64,000 bases of DNA, taken from Cololabis saira. Lineage: Eukaryota; Chordata; Actinopteri; Beloniformes; Belonidae. The position numbers and the translations under genes are program-made. The DNA lies in the NCBI RefSeq assembly GCF_033807715.1, contig NC_084596.1, forward strand, positions 31,628,879-31,692,878. Reading direction: 5' to 3'. The notes beneath the pieces were generated by a model. That model saw nothing but the letters and a program-made list of their open reading frames with translations. It had not been told where the DNA came from and ran no database searches. How positions within the stretch are numbered: the first letter of the stretch is position 1; each line of letters begins with the position of its first letter. This document shows positions 60,780 through 64,000 of this stretch, one piece after another.

Positions 60780-61010
60780 AGTTTATATATGATATTGTGA
60801 GGAAGGGACAGGACTAAATAAGCGTTCTGCTTCCTCCTGTTCCCTCTCGAACACATTGTTTTGCTGTGTGTTTTATTTTTGAATGAGACTGTTAAATTGT
60901 TTTGCTTTTTTTGTTTTTTTAATATTCTGATGCTTTTAATTTGATTGGGTTTTGTTGTGTTCGAGACAAAGCCAATAAATAAATAAAAAAATAAAAAATA
61001 AAAAAAAATA
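60780..61010 (+). repeat. LINE 3' UTR and tail
   Basis: GACAGGACTAAATAAGCG, TTCCTCCTGTTCCCTCTCG and the end GTTCGAGACAAAGCCAATAA followed by repeated ATAA/AAAATAA match the 3' end of a common teleost LINE. Coding sequence is absent. Confidence 0.45.
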
Positions 61011-61089
61011 GATGTTTTTTCTGGAACATCACTGTTTCCCTCTGTGTTGAGTCCTCTCACTGATGTTTGACTTTTTACTTTTCAACCTG

Positions 61090-61146
61090 CCCCCCCCCCC
61101 CCCCCACACACACACACACACACACATACACATACACACACACACA
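61090..61146. repeat. C16 homopolymer and (AC)n
   Basis: Sixteen C are followed by about 20 AC units with two AT interruptions. Confidence 0.95.
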
Positions 61147-61149
61147 AAT

Positions 61150-62065
61150 ATGCACTGTGGGTTAGATTACCTGATAAATATTAGGACATAAGATCCTGAG
61201 TTAGACGCGTGGGAAAAGGACATGGTTTGGTGCTGAACATACAACTTGCAGAGAGATGTACAGCACACATGGCGGAAGGGTAATAAGGCATAATGTTATT
61301 TTGGTTACAAGAGTGTTAATAAATGGGCCAATATAACTTTTCAAATGTTTCTGAGAGTTTGTTCTGTTTTAACTCAGCCAAGTGTGTTTGTGAGCTCGTC
61401 TAATTTGAAAGTGCGGAAAATTGTAAATCTGCTTCCTGAGGTAATTGTGGGTGAAATGTTTACACTTTCCTTGCAAAGGAGTTTATTTTGTCATAAAAAC
61501 CATGAAACACCCAAATTCTCCCTTTTAATTAAACTAATATAGAATAATAGACAAGAGTCATGATACTAAGAACATTTCAACATATCATCCCGTCTATATG
61601 ACATGTGGCTCCTTCACCTCTGCTCCTCAAATACTGACTGAACGATTGATTCCCGCACACAATCAGTCAACTATTTCATATTAGTGGACTGAAACGTCCA
61701 CTCTCTGAATGTGTGGGAACTAACAAATATTCCTCAAAATGGATCAGAGATATATTTTTTCCTAAATTAACGATGTGCAAACAAAGTGAAACTCCACCAA
61801 AATGTGATAAACACAAGGGTTCACATCCCATGATGTCTGAATCCAGTGACAGTAGCTCATAAAGGCATTATTTTGAGCACATACAGTAAGGCAAATAAAT
61901 CAAGTAGAATAAACATGATCACCGAAGTAGTTTATGGTCAGAAATCCAAACTTGCAGAAGCTGCCATTATCAGTACATGGCTCAAGGGAACAAATTCCAT
62001 TTTTATTTTTTTTTTATTTTTCCTACCATGGCACAGATCAGATATGACCGGTCAAGGTATAAACA
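61150..62065. other. No gene recognised
   Basis: AT-rich sequence with no supportable feature. Confidence 0.35.
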
Positions 62066-62078
62066 GAAAAAAGATTAA

Positions 62079-62900
62079 TTAAAGCTGCAAGCAGCGATGA
62101 ACGGGACCTCGCGCGTGCAATTTTCACCAATAAAGGTCAAGGACTAACTAAGTCCGATGACACCACCCATGACTCTTTATGTCAAACCATTCAAAAGTTA
62201 TTGCAGAAAATAGGAACTATCAAATATGGACCAATCAGATGAAGGGGCGGGGCTAATTTGCACCAATTATGGTCAAGGACTCAAAACCGAGTCCGATGAC
62301 ACCACCCACGACTCTATGTCAAACCTTTCAAAAGTTATGGCAGAAAATAGGATCTATCAAATATCGACCAATCAGCTACTAGTATCACTTCCTGTTTGAC
62401 GCAGCGCCATGGCCACGCCATTTCACGAAAACTCACGATTTTGATAACTTTTCATCGTTAACGTCGTTTGTGTCTCCTGAGCGAGTTTTATGTCAAACGG
62501 ACGATCCTGCTAGGAGGAGTTTGTTAAAGTATGACACGTGAAAATGGCATAAATTGCGCCAAAATTACACGATTAATTCAAAATGGCCGACTTCCTGTTG
62601 TGTTTCGGCCATGGCGCCAAGAGACTTTTCTTTAAGTTGCGACATGATACAGGTGTGTACCGATTTTCGTTCATGTATGTAAAACCGTATTGTGGGGCTT
62701 GAGGCACAAAGTTTTCAAGGGGGCGCTGTTGAGCCATTTTGCCACGCCCATTAATGCAAACCATTAAATATCAAATTTTTCGCCAGGCCTGGCTTGCGTG
62801 CAAAATTTGGTGACTTTTGGGGCACGTTTAGGGGGACAAAAAGGCCCTCATTCCTACAGATACAATAGGGCCTTCACACTTTCAGTACTTGGGCCCTAAT
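62079..62900. mobile_element. Unclassified dispersed element, copy 2
   Basis: It starts TTAAAGCTGCAAGCAGCG and ends ACTTGGGCCCTAAT, like copy 1 at 26531-29307. At 822 bp it is uninterrupted and carries the same blocks in order: GATGACACCACCCAC (twice), AAGAGACTTTTCTTTAAGTT, GGGCGCTGTTGAGCC, GCCAGGCCTGGCTTGCGTGC. AAAAAAGATT occurs on both sides (about 62067 and 62905), which may be a longer target duplication. No ORF or inverted termini are visible, so it may not be a classical DNA transposon. Confidence 0.65.
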
Positions 62901-62904
62901 AAAA

Positions 62905-64000
62905 AAAAAAGATTGAGATATTTGCCACTGGCAGACAGGTCCTACTACTTCTTTAAATATCTTAGATCATATCTTCTGTTGTGACTTTTACATAAAGAAA
63001 TAAGGCAGATTTGGGGCTCCTATTGTAGCCTTTTACTGAAGCAGCTGACAACATGATTGTTTAAAGACAGTAAACTGTGGATAACTGAGGAGGCCTGTCC
63101 GTGCGCTAACAGACATGGGTTCACATAAAGCATCCTCCAGATCAATAATCAAACCCCCCCCCCCATATGCTGTTTTATAACAATGTTAACACATGTTAAT
63201 GCTGATGTTCGATATCAGTGGCTTTTAAAAGATGATCCATCAATCAATCAATCAATCAACTGGAATTGGTCATCAGAACCTGGTGTGTAAATGCAAAAAG
63301 TGTTAATTTAATGACTTAATTTCTCGTTGTGGATTAATAAAGTATCTTTGAATGTGAATGCAGCCAGAAACTATTCTATTATATGAATTGTATTACATCT
63401 ACAATTTGGTTTTTAAGTTCAAATTTCTAAAGTCTATTGCTGCTACTCCAAATTATTTTTTTTACTTATTTTCCCTTCATAAGACAACTGCTTACTGTTC
63501 AATGCAGATTGAATGTTTTATGTATGACTGAATCCTATTTAACACTTCCCTATGATTTAACTAAACCTCAAAATGCCGCATTAACCCCTATTGTGGCAGA
63601 TTAATGATTTACTAGAGGGATTTTTCTTCAAGAGGGATGGATTCTTGTACTGGCAACTTTCCAAGGGGGCAACCTTCCTCTCAACAAGTGCATGCTGGGA
63701 TTGTCTATATTTCCCCATAACTATGGATTAGTAGTGACGTAGAATAAATTAACAGATTCAGCTGTATACTTTTTTTGTTTGTTTTATAAGGTTGGACCCC
63801 TCCATTTGGGTGATCAAAAGATCCTGTATACATTAACTCAGCCAATTAATTTCTGGGGTAAAAAATCAGTGGAAATATTAGTATTCTTCAGCTAAAATGT
63901 CTAAGATGAGCTTTCATTAAAAGCCTTGTTTGTACCTTGTGGAAAACTGATAAGCCTTTAGCTTTTGCACATTCTTCTTGACTTAGTAAAATGGGAGCAT
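62905..64000. other. No gene recognised
   Basis: Contains a C-run at 63152-63161, a short (ATCA)n at 63237-63259 and a possible LINE-type AATAAAGTATCTTTGAAT tail near 63336. Nothing coding. Confidence 0.35.

Overview
The window looks like a gene-poor, repeat-rich piece of a teleost fish genome, probably percomorph. Composition is AT-rich with long (TG)n, (AT)n and (ATCC)n microsatellites. There is no operon structure, no rRNA, no recognisable tRNA and no complete host gene. Nearly everything identifiable is a transposable element. Several elements have boundaries that can be placed to the base because terminal inverted repeats (TIRs) and target-site duplications (TSDs) are both visible.

Layout. 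1-7.8 kb: LINE scraps at the left edge, a strong 32-bp-arm palindrome at 2661-2736, otherwise unannotatable sequence. 7.8-9.8 kb: three-layer nest of a hAT-like element, a palindromic MITE inserted inside its right TSD, and a dispersed repeat inside the MITE. 10.2-13.1 kb: mariner-type MITE, a hAT-like element between AT arrays, a 30-bp-arm palindrome, and a short hAT element with a perfect TSD. 13.6-14 kb: decayed zinc-finger-like coding remnant. 14.5-24.4 kb: mostly featureless apart from a LINE 3' end and tails. 24.46-24.61 kb: (TG)73. 24.9-31.2 kb: a decayed LINE split by about 4.4 kb of nested elements. 31.7-34.5 kb: Tc1 transposase remnant, and one or two exons that look like the SUMO-interaction region of an RNF4-type ubiquitin ligase, with a MITE just after. 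34.7-41 kb: a decayed Harbinger-like element split by a Ty3/gypsy chromovirus (35748-40164, TSD TCCAC). 45.9-50.1 kb: TTAA-flanked MITE, hAT element with perfect TSD, piggyBac-like MITE. 50.6-52.9 kb: decayed L2-type LINE. 57.0-57.5 kb: another hAT-type element. 62.1-62.9 kb: second copy of the family seen at 26.5-29.3 kb.

The best coding sequence is the chromovirus pol (1149 codons, all catalytic residues present). That element lost the 3' end of its 5' LTR, its primer-binding site and most of gag, although the shared LTR parts differ at only 2 of 351 positions. I found no convincing new multi-gene system. The most useful observations are the datable nesting orders, the LTR-gag deletion fusion, the RNF4-like exon, and an unclassified repeat family with reiterated internal modules.
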